DNA of 64,000 nucleotides from contig CABYZM010000004.1 in the NCBI GenBank assembly GCA_902523435.1, positions 7,501 to 71,500 on the forward strand. Direction: 5' to 3'. Shown in pieces: positions 50,189 through 60,466 of this stretch. The notes below the pieces were generated by a model. It worked only from the letters and a program-made list of their open reading frames with translations, had not been told where the DNA came from and ran no database searches. Source of the stretch: an uncultured SAR116 cluster alpha proteobacterium. Its GTDB lineage: Bacteria; Pseudomonadota; Alphaproteobacteria; Puniceispirillales; Puniceispirillaceae. The first letter of the stretch is position 1; each line of letters opens with the position of its first letter. Position numbers and translations under genes: made by a program.

Positions 50189-51391
50189 TTAAGTAGCCGC
50201 CACTTCTGAAAAAAAATGTTCCAGAGCGGACTGCGCAATCGCCAGATCATCCTCATTTATGGTCAGAGGGGGAAGAAGACGCAGAACATTATCTGCTGCA
50301 GGAACACAGAGTAGATGCCTGTCTCGCAAGGCTCTTGTCGCCTCACCAACGGCAATGTCATCTCCCAGACGTAGTCCTCGCAGCAGCCCTGCCCCACGCA
50401 ACTCGATAATTTTCTCCGGCCAGGCGTGTTGAAGCTGCGTTAGATAACCATCCAGACTGGCTATGCGTTCTCGAACTGCAACCAGAAATCCATCCTCCTC
50501 CAGCCCGTCAAGAACAGCATTCGCAACAGCCATTGCCAACGGATTGCCGCCAAAGGTTGAGCCATGACTGCCTGGCCCCATTGCCTCGCCAATATCCCGT
50601 CTGGCGATAACTGCACCCACAGGAAAACCACCCCCAAGCCCTTTCGCCAGCACCACCAGATCAGGCTGAATATCGGCTGCCTGATACGCGAATAAATGGC
50701 CGGTGCGGCCCATACCGCTCTGCACCTCATCAGCGATGAGCAAGCAGCCATATTCATCAGCCGCGGCCCTAATGCCCTGCATATACCCATCAGGAGCGGC
50801 ATTTGCCCCGCCTTCACCCTGCACAGGCTCAACCATAATTGCTGCCACATCATCTGACAGCGCATCACGCAAACTGTTTAGATTACCAAAAGGCACATGT
50901 TCAAATCCAAGCGGCATCGGTCCAAACCCGTCTCTGAATAGCGGCTTATCTGTGGCAGCCAGCATAGCCAATGTACGGCCATGAAATGAACCACCAGCAC
51001 ATAAGATTTTGTAGCATCCCTCACCAGAGGTTCTGTTCTTGAAACGGCGGGCCATTTTCACAGCCGCTTCATTGGCTTCAGCACCTGAATTACAGAAAAA
51101 TACGTGCTCAAGCTTGGCATGTCCTGCAAGCCGTGTGGCCAGACGTTCCTGTTCGGGGATCCGGTATAGATTTGACGTGTGCCAGAGCTTATCGGCCTGT
51201 TGATGCAAGGCTGCAGTCAGCCGGGGATCATTATGACCAAATATATTGACGGCAATCCCTGTTGCACAATCCAGATAAGCTTTGTCATCCGCGGTATAGA
51301 GCCAGCTGCCCTGACCCCGGACGAAACTTAGATTTGCCCGCCCATAGGTCGGCATTACCGCTGAGTCCGAATATGCGCTTTGATCTGCCAT
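50189..51391 (-). CDS. argD: Acetylornithine aminotransferase
   Basis: PLP enzyme of class III aminotransferases, 400 residues. Blocks: YLDCATGIAVNIFGHNDP, FFCNSGAEANEAAVKMAR, GSFHGRTLAMLAAT, LLIADEVQSGMGRTG and the Schiff-base lysine in LAKGLGGGFPVGA. Converts N-acetylglutamate semialdehyde to N-acetylornithine, and often also serves lysine synthesis (DapC activity), useful here since lysC and lysA are nearby. Ribosome site AAGG. Confidence 0.95.
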   Translation of the reverse strand: MADQSAYSDSAVMPTYGRANLSFVRGQGSWLYTADDKAYLDCATGIAVNIFGHNDPRLTAALHQQADKLWHTSNLYRIPEQERLATRLAGHAKLEHVFFCNSGAEANEAAVKMARRFKNRTSGEGCYKILCAGGSFHGRTLAMLAATDKPLFRDGFGPMPLGFEHVPFGNLNSLRDALSDDVAAIMVEPVQGEGGANAAPDGYMQGIRAAADEYGCLLIADEVQSGMGRTGHLFAYQAADIQPDLVVLAKGLGGGFPVGAVIARRDIGEAMGPGSHGSTFGGNPLAMAVANAVLDGLEEDGFLVAVRERIASLDGYLTQLQHAWPEKIIELRGAGLLRGLRLGDDIAVGEATRALRDRHLLCVPAADNVLRLLPPLTINEDDLAIAQSALEHFFSEVAAT

Positions 51392-51497
51392 GGTATTGTG
51401 CCTTAGCCTTTATCAGAAGAAAGCCGCAAGCTATGCCAAAAATTCAGGCTTACTGTCAAGTAAATTCAGATTTGTGGCTGAACCGCAGAACAGCTCA

Positions 51498-52625
51498 TCA
51501 GGCGTGAAAATGCTTGGCCAGCTTCAGTCCCTGGGACTGATAGTTTGACCCTGAACCCTCTGCACCATAAAGATAGTTTGGTGCAGCTGCCATTGGCTCA
51601 TAAACTAATCGACAGACGGTCTGCCCCTGTTCAATCAGGAAAGGCACATCATGGGATCGCACCTCAAGAACAGCTCTAGTCGGGAGCGCGCCAGTGGCAT
51701 CATCCCCGAAACCGGGGTCAAAAAACCCGGCATAATGGGCCCGGAATTCACCAACACGAGTATCATAGGCCCGCATTTCAGCAGCATAATCAGGCGGCAC
51801 AGTTACAAATTCGCGGCTGGCCAGGATGTAAAATTCATCCGGATTTAACACCAGCCCTCCTTTGGAGAGATCACAAAGCGTCACTGCTTCCCAGAACCGT
51901 GCCGCCGGCTGGCCACCAACGACATCGACATCAATAAGCCCAGCATGTTTGCGCGCACGCCAGCCAATCAGCTCTGTGTCTGTCTGCGGATTTAGATTTA
52001 CAGACAAACCAATACCATCCTGAATAGAAATCTGTGTCTGATCATCAAACTGCACAATTTTATGCGCCTGCTGCAACAGGGTAAGAGCAGCGTCATCAAG
52101 GCTCTGCTGACCACGGCGCAGACGAAGCTGGGACAAGCGGCTACCTTGTCTGACCTTAATAGAAAAAGTCCGCGGCGATATCTCTGCATAAAGCGGGCCA
52201 TTATACCCTGCAGCAACAGCTTCAAATTCAATCGCCCCATCTGTGATCAAACGTGTGAAGACATCAAGGCGGCCGGTTGAACTTTTTGGGTTGGCCAATG
52301 CGGACAGACTTGGCGGCAGGGCCAGTCTTTCCTGGAGCTCAACGATATAAACGCAGCCTGTTTCCAGAACTGCCCCATCTGAGAGATTAAGCGGGTACAT
52401 CGCGAACTTTTCAATTTTATTCTGAACGGTCTGGTTAATGCCAGGCAGGAAAGAAGCCTGTATCCGCCAAGCACGCCTGCCCAGCCGCAGATCAAGACTG
52501 GCCGGCTGGATCTGATCCTTGGCCAGTTTTGTTGCTGAAGAGATAAAACCCTTTTTAAAACATGCATTGAGTTCCTGAACAGGCAATATGCCATCTGCAG
52601 CCGGTTTTGCCTCAATTGATGTCAC
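51498..52625 (-). CDS. dcd: 2'-deoxycytidine 5'-triphosphate deaminase, long two-domain form
   Basis: 375 residues, about twice the 190-residue E. coli Dcd, fitting the long alphaproteobacterial Dcd family in which two dUTPase-like folds are joined. N-terminal LQEL..CFKKGFISSAT, LDLRLGRRAWRI, ANPKSSTGRLDVFTRL and GYNGPLYAEISPRTF correspond to the catalytic region; the second half repeats the fold with AHYAGFFDPGFG and LEVRSHDVPFLIEQGQ. Converts dCTP to dUTP for dTMP synthesis. GTG start. About 106 bases before argD. Confidence 0.9.
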   Translation of the reverse strand: MTSIEAKPAADGILPVQELNACFKKGFISSATKLAKDQIQPASLDLRLGRRAWRIQASFLPGINQTVQNKIEKFAMYPLNLSDGAVLETGCVYIVELQERLALPPSLSALANPKSSTGRLDVFTRLITDGAIEFEAVAAGYNGPLYAEISPRTFSIKVRQGSRLSQLRLRRGQQSLDDAALTLLQQAHKIVQFDDQTQISIQDGIGLSVNLNPQTDTELIGWRARKHAGLIDVDVVGGQPAARFWEAVTLCDLSKGGLVLNPDEFYILASREFVTVPPDYAAEMRAYDTRVGEFRAHYAGFFDPGFGDDATGALPTRAVLEVRSHDVPFLIEQGQTVCRLVYEPMAAAPNYLYGAEGSGSNYQSQGLKLAKHFHA

Positions 52626-52666
52626 TTGAACGCGCCCTTCTTTTCACCGCAGTTATCGAAAAGCTG

Positions 52667-53485
52667 CTAGCTTTTTAGACGAAAACCAGATGCCAGCAGC
52701 CGGAAACATATAATAGCAAGAAAGACTGTCATGCCTGCCACCACCATAAAAGATGTTCCCAAATAGCTTTCCAACAATCCCGTCATCCCATATCGAAAAC
52801 CGTCTATTATCATGAAAAAAGGGTTCAGACCAGCGATTGTATCAAAGGGAGCAGGCAAGCGGCCTATCGAATAAAAGGTGCCTGAAAGAAAAGCTAACGG
52901 CTGAACAATAAAGTTTGTAATTGCTGAGAGATGCTCAAACTTCTGAGCCCAAACACCCGCAATGAGTCCTGCCATTGCCATCACCGCTGCCCCTAAAAGT
53001 AAGAACAGCAGAGCTGTTAGAAGAGACGGCGGCGGGATGATCGCATCAAAGAACCAGAATGTGGCAATGCAGACAAAGGCAACCAACACTCCTCTGGTCA
53101 CAGCCGCTGCCGCCATTGCTGTCAAAATTTCGCCTGGGCCAAGTGGCGGCATCAGCAAATCAACAATATTGCCCTGAACCTTGGCGCTGGTAATCGAGGA
53201 TGATGTATTGGCAAACGCATTTTGCAATACGGTCATCATCACAAGCCCTGGTGCCAAAAACTGAATAAAATTTGTACCGGTTCCCAACCCAACCCGTTCA
53301 CCGACGACAACAGAAAATATCATCATAAATAAAACAGCTGTAACAACAGGTCCAAGTAATGTCTGGGTCGGAACATTCAAGAACCGATGCACTTCCTTAA
53401 GGTAAAGAGTCTTCACGCCAATCCAGTTAACCCCTGAAATGCGAACAGGCCTGACAAGAGAGGATTTATAGGGGCTGCGAACCAT
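52667..53485 (-). CDS. ABC-2 type transporter permease
   Basis: 272 residues with six predicted membrane helices and the ABC-2 pattern (FLAPGLVMMTVLQNAFANTSSS, PLAFLSGTFYSI, NPFFMIIDGFRYG). Such permeases export drugs, polysaccharides or lipids with a separate ATPase. No ATP-binding gene is next to it: recX is divergent upstream and dcd lies downstream, so the partner must be elsewhere. No good ribosome site at the ATG. Substrate unknown. Confidence 0.88.
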   Translation of the reverse strand: MVRSPYKSSLVRPVRISGVNWIGVKTLYLKEVHRFLNVPTQTLLGPVVTAVLFMMIFSVVVGERVGLGTGTNFIQFLAPGLVMMTVLQNAFANTSSSITSAKVQGNIVDLLMPPLGPGEILTAMAAAAVTRGVLVAFVCIATFWFFDAIIPPPSLLTALLFLLLGAAVMAMAGLIAGVWAQKFEHLSAITNFIVQPLAFLSGTFYSIGRLPAPFDTIAGLNPFFMIIDGFRYGMTGLLESYLGTSFMVVAGMTVFLAIICFRLLASGFRLKS

Positions 53486-53617
53486 GAGAGATGGGACCTG
53501 TTAGACAAGAAGATGAAGAATCTGTTAGACAGATAGAGTGCCAGCAGAAAAAACGCAAGTCACAGGTCAGGCCTGAAACCTTTTGGCAACAATGACTAAG
53601 CATAAGAAGTAAGTGTC

Positions 53618-54220
53618 ATGACAGCTGACCATCTCAATAATTCCGCGCCCAGACCATCTGCAGAGCAAATAAAAAAAAGACTAACCAACAAAGCTTTTCA
53701 TTATCTGAGCCGTTATGCCAGCACCTCCAGCCGACTGGAAACCATATTACGCAAATTTGCCCAACGCAAATTAGATCGGGCCGACCCCGATCTGTTAGAT
53801 CAGATAATACGAGAGGTTACCGACAACTGTGTAAGGTTAGGCTATATTGATGACGAGGCTTTTATCAGGAGCCAATTCAGACAGGGTCTTCGGAGCGGGT
53901 TTTCGCAAAGGCGGATCCTTTTGAAATTAGCCCAAAGGGGAATCAGCCGCGATCTGGCTGAGAATGTTATGGACGAACAGACCAGCAGAGCAGCAGATCA
54001 AAGAAACAGTGAGCTGGCGGCGGCACTGATCTATGCCCGCAAAAAATCTGTTGGCCCCTATTCACGCGCTGAACATCACCCTGAAGACAACCAGAGGCAT
54101 CTGGCCCGTCTGGCCAGAAACGGCTTTGCTTTTGGTGTTGCCAAACAGGTTGTGGCCTTGCCCTCTGCTGATGCGGCAGATGAGTTGCTTGATAAGATTT
54201 ATCCGCATCAGCTAGACTGA
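53618..54220 (+). CDS. recX: Regulatory protein RecX
   Basis: 200-residue helical protein modulating RecA filaments. Three-helix repeats are visible: KAFHYLSRYASTSSRLETILRKFA, DNCVRLGYIDDEAFIRSQF, GFSQRRILLKLAQRGIS and a last repeat ending LARNGFAFGVAKQVV. recA itself is not adjacent. Divergent from the ABC-2 permease. Confidence 0.85.
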   Translation: MTADHLNNSAPRPSAEQIKKRLTNKAFHYLSRYASTSSRLETILRKFAQRKLDRADPDLLDQIIREVTDNCVRLGYIDDEAFIRSQFRQGLRSGFSQRRILLKLAQRGISRDLAENVMDEQTSRAADQRNSELAAALIYARKKSVGPYSRAEHHPEDNQRHLARLARNGFAFGVAKQVVALPSADAADELLDKIYPHQLD

Positions 54221-54342
54221 AGCAATAGTAGGACAGATTGTCAGAAGGAAAATCCAACTTATGCCTTTGCTATTTTGCAAGTTTCTGCGTACAAAAGAGG
54301 CATGATTTAGTCTTTAATTAATTGGGTATCAGGGGGAGACAG

Positions 54343-56286
54343 ATGAGCGAGAACCGAACCTTTCCGCCATCAGATGAGGGCGCCTCACAAGCGCATATTA
54401 ATATTGAGGGCTATCAGAAAGCTTACGCAGAATCACTTTCAGATCCAGACGCGTTCTGGGCTGAACATGGCAAACGGATTGACTGGATACAGCCATATAC
54501 AAAAATTTCTGATGTTAGCTATCACAAGCCGGATGTGCATATCAAATGGTACGAGGACGGAACGCTAAATGCATCCGCAAACTGCCTTGATCGTCATCTG
54601 GAAACCAGAGGTGATAAGACAGCAATTCTGTGGGAAGGTGACGACCCGGCTGATGCGAAGCATATTACCTTTAAAGAGCTGCATGCGCAGGTTTGCCACT
54701 TTGCAAATGCCCTGAAAGCAAGAGGCGTTAATAAAGGTGACCGGGTAACCATTTACATGCCAATGGTCCCTGAAGCTGCGGTCGCTATGCTGGCCTGCGC
54801 CCGTATCGGGGCCATCCATTCTGTTGTGTTTGGCGGGTTTTCGCCTGACGCGCTTGCTGGCCGGATAAAAGATTGCGGATCAACAGTTATAATTACTGCA
54901 GATGAAGGAATAAGAGGGGGACGGCCTATCCCGCTGAAAGCCAATACTGATAAGGCTCTTGCAGCATGCCCTGACTGTACAACCTGTTTTGTCGTGCGCC
55001 GGACTGGTACTGATATCGCCTGGCAGGACGGACGGGATGTCTGGTATCACGAAGCGGTAGAGGCTGCTGATGCAGCTTGCCCACCAACCGAAATGAATGC
55101 TGAAGATCCGATGTTCATTCTTTATACATCCGGCTCAACAGGGAAACCAAAAGGGGTTCTGCATACCACTGGCGGCTATATGGTTTATGCCTCTATGACA
55201 CATCATTATGTGTTTGATTATAAGGATGAGGATATTTACTGGTGTACTGCTGATGTGGGCTGGGTAACAGGCCACAGCTACATCCTGTATGGCCCGTTGG
55301 CAAACGGGGCCACCACATTGATGTTTGAGGGTGTGCCGACCTACCCGGACTCTGGCCGTTTTTGGCAGGTTGTAGAAAAACACAAGGTGACAATTTTCTA
55401 CACAGCACCTACAGCCATCCGCGCATTGATGCGTGAGGGTGATGAGCCGGTGAAAAAATGGGATCGTAGTTCTTTGCGCTTGCTGGGATCTGTGGGCGAG
55501 CCTATTAACCCAGAAGCGTGGATGTGGTATCGGGATGTTGTTGGTGACGGGCGCTGTCCGATTGTGGATACCTGGTGGCAAACGGAAACAGGAGGCATTT
55601 TGATTACGCCTCTACCTGGGGCAACAACCACAAAGCCCGGGTCTGCCACCATGCCTTTCTTTGGTGTTGAACCCGTTCTAGTCGATAACGAAAATAACGA
55701 ATTGACAGGGGCAATAGAGGGTAATTTGTGTATAAACAGGTCCTGGCCAGGCCAGATGCGGACTGTCTATGGAGACCATCAGCGCTTTATTGATACCTAT
55801 TTTTCAACTTTTGAAGGGCGTTATTTCTCTGGTGACGGGGCCCGCCGTGATGAGGATGGCTATTACTGGATCACAGGACGCGTCGATGATGTTTTGAATG
55901 TGTCTGGTCACAGAATGGGCACAGCTGAGATCGAATCCGCTCTTGTTGCGCATCCAAAAGTTGCTGAATCAGCAATTGTTGGTTATCCGCATAATATCAA
56001 AGGACAGGGCATTTACGCCTATGTTACCCTCAATGCAGATGAGGCCCCATCTGATGAATTGCGGGCTGAGCTGCGCAACTGGGTCCGCCAGGAGATTGGT
56101 CCGATTGCCAGCCCTGATCTGCTGCAGTGGGCACCAGGCCTGCCAAAAACACGTTCAGGGAAAATCATGCGCCGGATTTTGCGTAAAATTGCGGCTGATG
56201 ATTTTTCTGAACTGGGCGATACATCTACATTAGCTGACCCCTCTGTTGTTGAGGATCTAATTAAGCACAGACAGAGTAAAGACTGA
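54343..56286 (+). CDS. acs: Acetyl-CoA synthetase
   Basis: AMP-forming ligase activating acetate to acetyl-CoA. 647 residues from ATG 54343 (AGGGGGAG upstream). Adenylation signature [20 protein letters not shown], and the C-terminal catalytic lysine in [14 protein letters not shown], the usual target of reversible acetylation. No signal or partner genes nearby; free-standing. Could also accept propionate at low rate. Confidence 0.97.
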   Translation: MSENRTFPPSDEGASQAHINIEGYQKAYAESLSDPDAFWAEHGKRIDWIQPYTKISDVSYHKPDVHIKWYEDGTLNASANCLDRHLETRGDKTAILWEGDDPADAKHITFKELHAQVCHFANALKARGVNKGDRVTIYMPMVPEAAVAMLACARIGAIHSVVFGGFSPDALAGRIKDCGSTVIITADEGIRGGRPIPLKANTDKALAACPDCTTCFVVRRTGTDIAWQDGRDVWYHEAVEAADAACPPTEMNAEDPMFILYTSGSTGKPKGVLHTTGGYMVYASMTHHYVFDYKDEDIYWCTADVGWVTGHSYILYGPLANGATTLMFEGVPTYPDSGRFWQVVEKHKVTIFYTAPTAIRALMREGDEPVKKWDRSSLRLLGSVGEPINPEAWMWYRDVVGDGRCPIVDTWWQTETGGILITPLPGATTTKPGSATMPFFGVEPVLVDNENNELTGAIEGNLCINRSWPGQMRTVYGDHQRFIDTYFSTFEGRYFSGDGARRDEDGYYWITGRVDDVLNVSGHRMGTAEIESALVAHPKVAESAIVGYPHNIKGQGIYAYVTLNADEAPSDELRAELRNWVRQEIGPIASPDLLQWAPGLPKTRSGKIMRRILRKIAADDFSELGDTSTLADPSVVEDLIKHRQSKD

Positions 56287-56497
56287 TGTAACTTCTCTCT
56301 GCGGCTTTACAACTCTGCCCGTTCGCTTTTCGAGAAGACAAGAAAGGGCAGGCATCTTTCCTGATACTCAAGCCCCACAGCGTTGGTTATTGTCATTTGG
56401 CTGTGAACAGATTATGTTCTGGCAGTCGAATATACACGATCCAAAAATTCGGGCCTTTTCATGCAAGGCTGCTTTCAGAAACATATTCCGGTGCGTA

Positions 56498-56779
56498 ATG
56501 ATGAACGCTATTCTGACCCTGATAGACAATATTGTTGATATTTATATTTTTACCTTGCTGGCTTATGTGATTGCCAGCTGGTTAGTCACCTTTAAGATTA
56601 TTAACCCCTGGCAGCCTTTTGTACGCTGGATCTTGCAGGCACTGGGCCGCTTACATGAACCACTTCTCAGCCGAATACGGTCTGTACTGCCTGATTTTGG
56701 TGGTATCGATATAAGCCCGATTATTGTTTTGCTGGCGGTTCAGTTTGGCCGCAATCTGCTGTTCGAATATGGGGCTTAA
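56498..56779 (+). CDS. YggT family membrane protein
   Basis: 93 residues from ATG 56498 (alternative 56501); the track start adds an implausible head. A single YggT repeat: two membrane helices around IYIFTLLAYVIASWLV and IIVLLAVQFGRNLLF, with NPWQPFVRWI and EPLLSRIRSVLP between them. The family is linked to cell division and membrane integrity but its biochemical role is unclear. Sits 97 bases upstream of folD. Confidence 0.85.
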   Translation: MMNAILTLIDNIVDIYIFTLLAYVIASWLVTFKIINPWQPFVRWILQALGRLHEPLLSRIRSVLPDFGGIDISPIIVLLAVQFGRNLLFEYGA

Positions 56780-56875
56780 ACTGTTAACTTCAGTTGAACC
56801 CAGCAAGAGAATTAGGTGGATGGTATTTCTAGAAAATTCAGTCATTTTTGCAAACCTGATCGGGAGGCCAGATTC

Positions 56876-57769
56876 ATGACTGCACATTTAATTGATGGTA
56901 AAAAATTTGCCACAAGTCTGGCCGATAAAATTGCAGCATCAGTTTCTATAATAAAAAATACATATCAGGTGACACCTTGTCTTGCTGTCGTGCTGGTAGG
57001 CACAGATCCTGCCAGTCAAGTTTACGTCCGCAACAAGGGTCAGCAAACCAGAGCTGCGGGCATGACCTCAATAGAACACAAACTGCCTTCAACTGCTTCT
57101 GAAGCGCAACTGCTGGCACTGATTGACAGCATGAATAAAGATGAAGCGATTGACGGCATATTGATCCAGCTGCCGCTGCCAGAACAGATAAATGAAGCAT
57201 CTGTCATTCAGGCCATTGCCCCTGAAAAAGATGTTGACGGGTTTCATGTAGTGAATGCTGGCCTGCTGGCAACAGGCCATCGCGGCCTGGTGCCTTGCAC
57301 GCCGCTGGGCTGTTTATTGCTGTTGCAGGATCACCTTGGTGATTTGTCAGGCGCCAATGCTGTTGTTCTTGGCCGGTCAAATATTGTTGGCAAACCCATG
57401 GCCCAGCTCTTAACAGCTGCACATACCACAACGACCATTGCACATTCCCGTAGCTGCGATTTACCCAAAATCTGCAAACAGGCAGATATACTTGTAGTGG
57501 CTGTGGGCAACCCTGAAATGGTGACTGGTGACTGGATAAAACCAGGCGCAACGGTCATTGATGTTGGAATTAACCGTGTTGCCAACCCTACAGGGACAGA
57601 CAGAGATTACAGACTGACTGGTGATGTCGATTTTGTCTCAGCAGCTTCAGTTGCTGGTGCAATCACGCCTGTTCCTGGCGGTGTTGGTCCGATGACAATT
57701 GCCTGTCTGCTCAGAAATACGCTAATTGCTGGGTGTCGGCGCCGCAATATCGAACTAGATGGGTATTGA
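56876..57769 (+). CDS. folD: Methylenetetrahydrofolate dehydrogenase / cyclohydrolase
   Basis: Bifunctional enzyme interconverting 5,10-methylene-THF, 5,10-methenyl-THF and 10-formyl-THF. 297 residues from ATG 56876 (GGGAGG upstream). Motifs: [14 protein letters not shown] with catalytic Lys, [29 protein letters not shown] and [10 protein letters not shown]. Between yggT and the two-helix peptide on the same strand. Confidence 0.96.
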   Translation: MTAHLIDGKKFATSLADKIAASVSIIKNTYQVTPCLAVVLVGTDPASQVYVRNKGQQTRAAGMTSIEHKLPSTASEAQLLALIDSMNKDEAIDGILIQLPLPEQINEASVIQAIAPEKDVDGFHVVNAGLLATGHRGLVPCTPLGCLLLLQDHLGDLSGANAVVLGRSNIVGKPMAQLLTAAHTTTTIAHSRSCDLPKICKQADILVVAVGNPEMVTGDWIKPGATVIDVGINRVANPTGTDRDYRLTGDVDFVSAASVAGAITPVPGGVGPMTIACLLRNTLIAGCRRRNIELDGY

Positions 57770-57820
57770 GAACAGCTGATTAAGAGGCTGGATGACACGC
57801 TATTAAGAGAGGATTAAGTG

Positions 57821-58042
57821 ATGAGTCCGTTTTCCGTGACTACTTTTGGCTGGCATGAATTGATTACGATCATAGGCCTCGCCGGTGTCGCTGGCATCTT
57901 ATTTTGGGGCGTGATTACAATGGGTCGCGGCGGTGCATATAATAAGAATAATTCAAATAAAATAATGCGCTATCGCATTATCGGTCAGGCTTTTGTGTTG
58001 CTAGTTTTCCTGACCCTTTTGTGGTTAAAGCGTGAAGCATAA
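57821..58042 (+). CDS. Small two-helix membrane protein (HIG1/twin-TM type)
   Basis: 73 residues from ATG 57821, with GAGAGGA upstream; the GTG at 57818 is less likely. Two hydrophobic helices (LITIIGLAGVAGILFWGVITM and AFVLLVFLTLLWL) flank a basic loop GRGGAYNKNNSNKIMRYRI, which matches the HIG1/twin transmembrane family. HIG1 proteins in mitochondria support respiratory complexes. It precedes the cobalamin adenosyltransferase and etfBA, a recurrent alphaproteobacterial order. Confidence 0.85.
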   Translation: MSPFSVTTFGWHELITIIGLAGVAGILFWGVITMGRGGAYNKNNSNKIMRYRIIGQAFVLLVFLTLLWLKREA

Positions 58043-58098
58043 GGGACAGAGACGGTTATCAATCCATTGTTATGATCTAACTGAAGACAGGCAGAATT

Positions 58099-58674
58099 AT
58101 GGTCAAACTGAACAAAATATACACACGCACAGGCGATGATGGCACCACCAGTCTTATTGGTGGCGGACGTGTATCAAAACATGCCCGCCGGCCGTCAGCG
58201 TTTGGGGAAGTTGATGAGCTGAATTCTGTTCTGGGACTGGCAAGATTACATTGTCAGGACAGTGACCGTCTGCAAGCGTTGGACCGCCAGATTGCCCGGA
58301 TTCAAAATGATTTGTTCGATCTTGGCGCAGATCTGGCCACTGTTGATGAAACAGCACCCGCTCTGCGTATCACACAAACACAGGTCACACGTCTGGAACG
58401 GGAGATTGATGTTGTAAATTCAAATCTGCAACCGCTGACATCGTTCATCCTGCCTGGCGGCAAGCCGTTAGCCGCATGGCTGCATCTGGGACGGACAGTT
58501 GCCAGACGCGCCGAACGCCGAATGACGGAATTAGCGGTAGAAGAACCTGTTAATGAAGCCGCGATGCAATATATTAATCGTGTTTCTGATTTGTTGTTTG
58601 TATTGGCTCGACATGCTAATGATGACGGTGAACGTGACGTCCTGTGGATTCCAGGGGACAATCAATCAAGCTGA
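58099..58674 (+). CDS. pduO: Cob(I)alamin adenosyltransferase, PduO type
   Basis: Transfers the adenosyl group of ATP to cobalamin, giving coenzyme B12. 191 residues with the ATP-binding N-terminus TRTGDDGTTSLIGGGRVSK, GEVDELNSVLGLA and the RRAERRM helix near the C-terminus. Sits between the two-helix protein and etfB. With cobS and cobT in the same window it adds to the evidence for a cobalamin-using organism. Confidence 0.93.
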   Translation: MVKLNKIYTRTGDDGTTSLIGGGRVSKHARRPSAFGEVDELNSVLGLARLHCQDSDRLQALDRQIARIQNDLFDLGADLATVDETAPALRITQTQVTRLEREIDVVNSNLQPLTSFILPGGKPLAAWLHLGRTVARRAERRMTELAVEEPVNEAAMQYINRVSDLLFVLARHANDDGERDVLWIPGDNQSS

Positions 58675-58737
58675 TATTAAAAAGAGGCTGATAAGGCTAT
58701 CTGACAGCCAGTTTAAATAAAGAAAAGGATTGGCAAA

Positions 58738-59487
58738 ATGAAGATTTTGGTACCTGTTAAAAGGGTCATCGATTATAATGTGAAGGTCAGAGTGAAACCA
58801 GACCAGTCCGGTGTTGAGCTGACCAATGTCAAAATGGCAATGAACCCCTTTGATGAAATTGCTGTTGAGCAAGCCTTGAGGATTAAGGAAGCTGGTAAGG
58901 CAGATGAAATTGTGCTAGTCTCTGTTGGCCCGTCACAATCCCAGGAAACGATTCGTACCGGCCTTGCGATGGGAGCGGATAGAGGCATTCATATTGAAGC
59001 TGATCAGGACATTGAGCCTCTGGCAGTTGCCAAGCTTTTAAAGGCTGTTGTGAAAAAAGAAAGCCCCGGCCTTGTGATTTGCGGCAAGCAGGCTATCGAT
59101 GATGACAGCAACCAAACAGGCCAGATGCTATCTGCTCTGCTAGGCTGGGCACAGGCCACATTTGCCTCCAGTGTTGATTTGGGCAGTGAAAAAGCAAAAA
59201 TCATCCGCGAAGTTGATGGAGGGCTGGAACATATTGAAGTGGTCTTGCCTGCGGTCATTACGGTTGACCTGCGGCTGAATGAGCCACGTTATGCGTCTCT
59301 GCCAAATATCATGAAGGCCAAAAAGAAGCCGATAGACAGCCTGAGCGTAGATGAGCTGAGCGTTGACGCAACCCCACGGCTGAAAGTGTTGAAAGTTGAG
59401 GAGCCAGCAGCCCGGTCAGCCGGCATTAAAGTTCGGTCGGTTGCTGAGCTGGTTGATAAACTAAAAAATGAAGCAAAGGTGATATGA
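58738..59487 (+). CDS. etfB: Electron transfer flavoprotein subunit beta
   Basis: AMP-binding half of ETF, the soluble carrier taking electrons from acyl-CoA and other dehydrogenases to ETF-ubiquinone oxidoreductase. 249 residues: [49 protein letters not shown] and [27 protein letters not shown] precedes the ATG. Overlaps etfA by four bases (ATGATGA arrangement). Confidence 0.97.
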   Translation: MKILVPVKRVIDYNVKVRVKPDQSGVELTNVKMAMNPFDEIAVEQALRIKEAGKADEIVLVSVGPSQSQETIRTGLAMGADRGIHIEADQDIEPLAVAKLLKAVVKKESPGLVICGKQAIDDDSNQTGQMLSALLGWAQATFASSVDLGSEKAKIIREVDGGLEHIEVVLPAVITVDLRLNEPRYASLPNIMKAKKKPIDSLSVDELSVDATPRLKVLKVEEPAARSAGIKVRSVAELVDKLKNEAKVI

Positions 59488-60419
59488 TGAGCATTCTTGT
59501 TATTGTCGAACATGATAATGGTACTGTAAATGCAGCAACGCTGAACACTGTCGCCGCAGCCCAGGCTATCGGCGGCGATATTCACGCGCTTGTCTCTGGA
59601 CATAATTGCAGCACAGCAGCAGAGGCGGCTGCAGCGATTGCAGGAATCAGCAAAGTGATTGTTTCTGATGCAGCTGAAAACGCGAATGGGCTGGCTGAAA
59701 ATATCGCTCCACTGATCGCAGGCATGGCGGACAGCTATTCCCATATTCTGGCTCCGGCGACAACTTATGGAAAAAATATTCTGCCACGTGTAGCTGCCTT
59801 AAGTGATACAGCACAGATTTCAGATATTATCGCTGTGATTGATAAAGACACTTTCCAACGGCCCATCTACGCAGGAAATGCACTAGCAACAGTGCGGTCA
59901 GGCGATGCGCTTAAAATCATCACAGTCCGCAGCACGGCCTTTGAAGCGGTTGCAGACACGGGAGGCACAGCAACAATTGAACAAATTGATGCAGCCGGTG
60001 ATGCCGGCCTGTCTTCTTTTGAGAAGTCTGAGTTGTCAAAGTCAGAACGCCCAGAGCTGACCTCCGCAGGCATTGTGGTATCAGGTGGCCGCGGCATGCA
60101 GGATGGCTCAAATTTTGGTATGCTTGAAAAAATCGCTGATAAGCTAGGTGCCGCAGTTGGCGCGTCCAGAGCTGCTGTTGACGCGGGTTTCGTACCAAAT
60201 GATTATCAGGTTGGCCAGACAGGCAAAGTGGTTGCCCCTGATTTATACATGGCTGTTGGGATTTCAGGTGCGATCCAGCATCTGGCTGGCATGAAAGACA
60301 GCAAGGTTATTGTCGCCATTAACAAAGATGACGAGGCTCCAATTTTCCAAGTTGCCGATTACGGACTGGTCGCTGATTTGTTTGACGCTGTACCCGAGCT
60401 TGATACAGAATTGGGCTGA
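59484..60419 (+). CDS. etfA: Electron transfer flavoprotein subunit alpha
   Basis: FAD-binding half of ETF. 311 residues with the C-terminal FAD domain: [36 protein letters not shown] and [13 protein letters not shown], followed by [10 protein letters not shown]. Translationally coupled to etfB. The 3-hydroxybutyryl-CoA dehydrogenase gene that often follows etfA in this class is absent; a convergent thioredoxin gene is next. Confidence 0.97.
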   Translation: MMSILVIVEHDNGTVNAATLNTVAAAQAIGGDIHALVSGHNCSTAAEAAAAIAGISKVIVSDAAENANGLAENIAPLIAGMADSYSHILAPATTYGKNILPRVAALSDTAQISDIIAVIDKDTFQRPIYAGNALATVRSGDALKIITVRSTAFEAVADTGGTATIEQIDAAGDAGLSSFEKSELSKSERPELTSAGIVVSGGRGMQDGSNFGMLEKIADKLGAAVGASRAAVDAGFVPNDYQVGQTGKVVAPDLYMAVGISGAIQHLAGMKDSKVIVAINKDDEAPIFQVADYGLVADLFDAVPELDTELG

Positions 60420-60466
60420 CCTGCAGGGGTGCGTTCAGCATCACGTCAGGATAAGCTAGCAGGCGT

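Noticed and set aside
56315-56351. CTGCCC...GGGCAG inverted repeat after acs
   Set aside because: Only 6 bp with a 25-base loop and no T-run; too weak to call a terminator.
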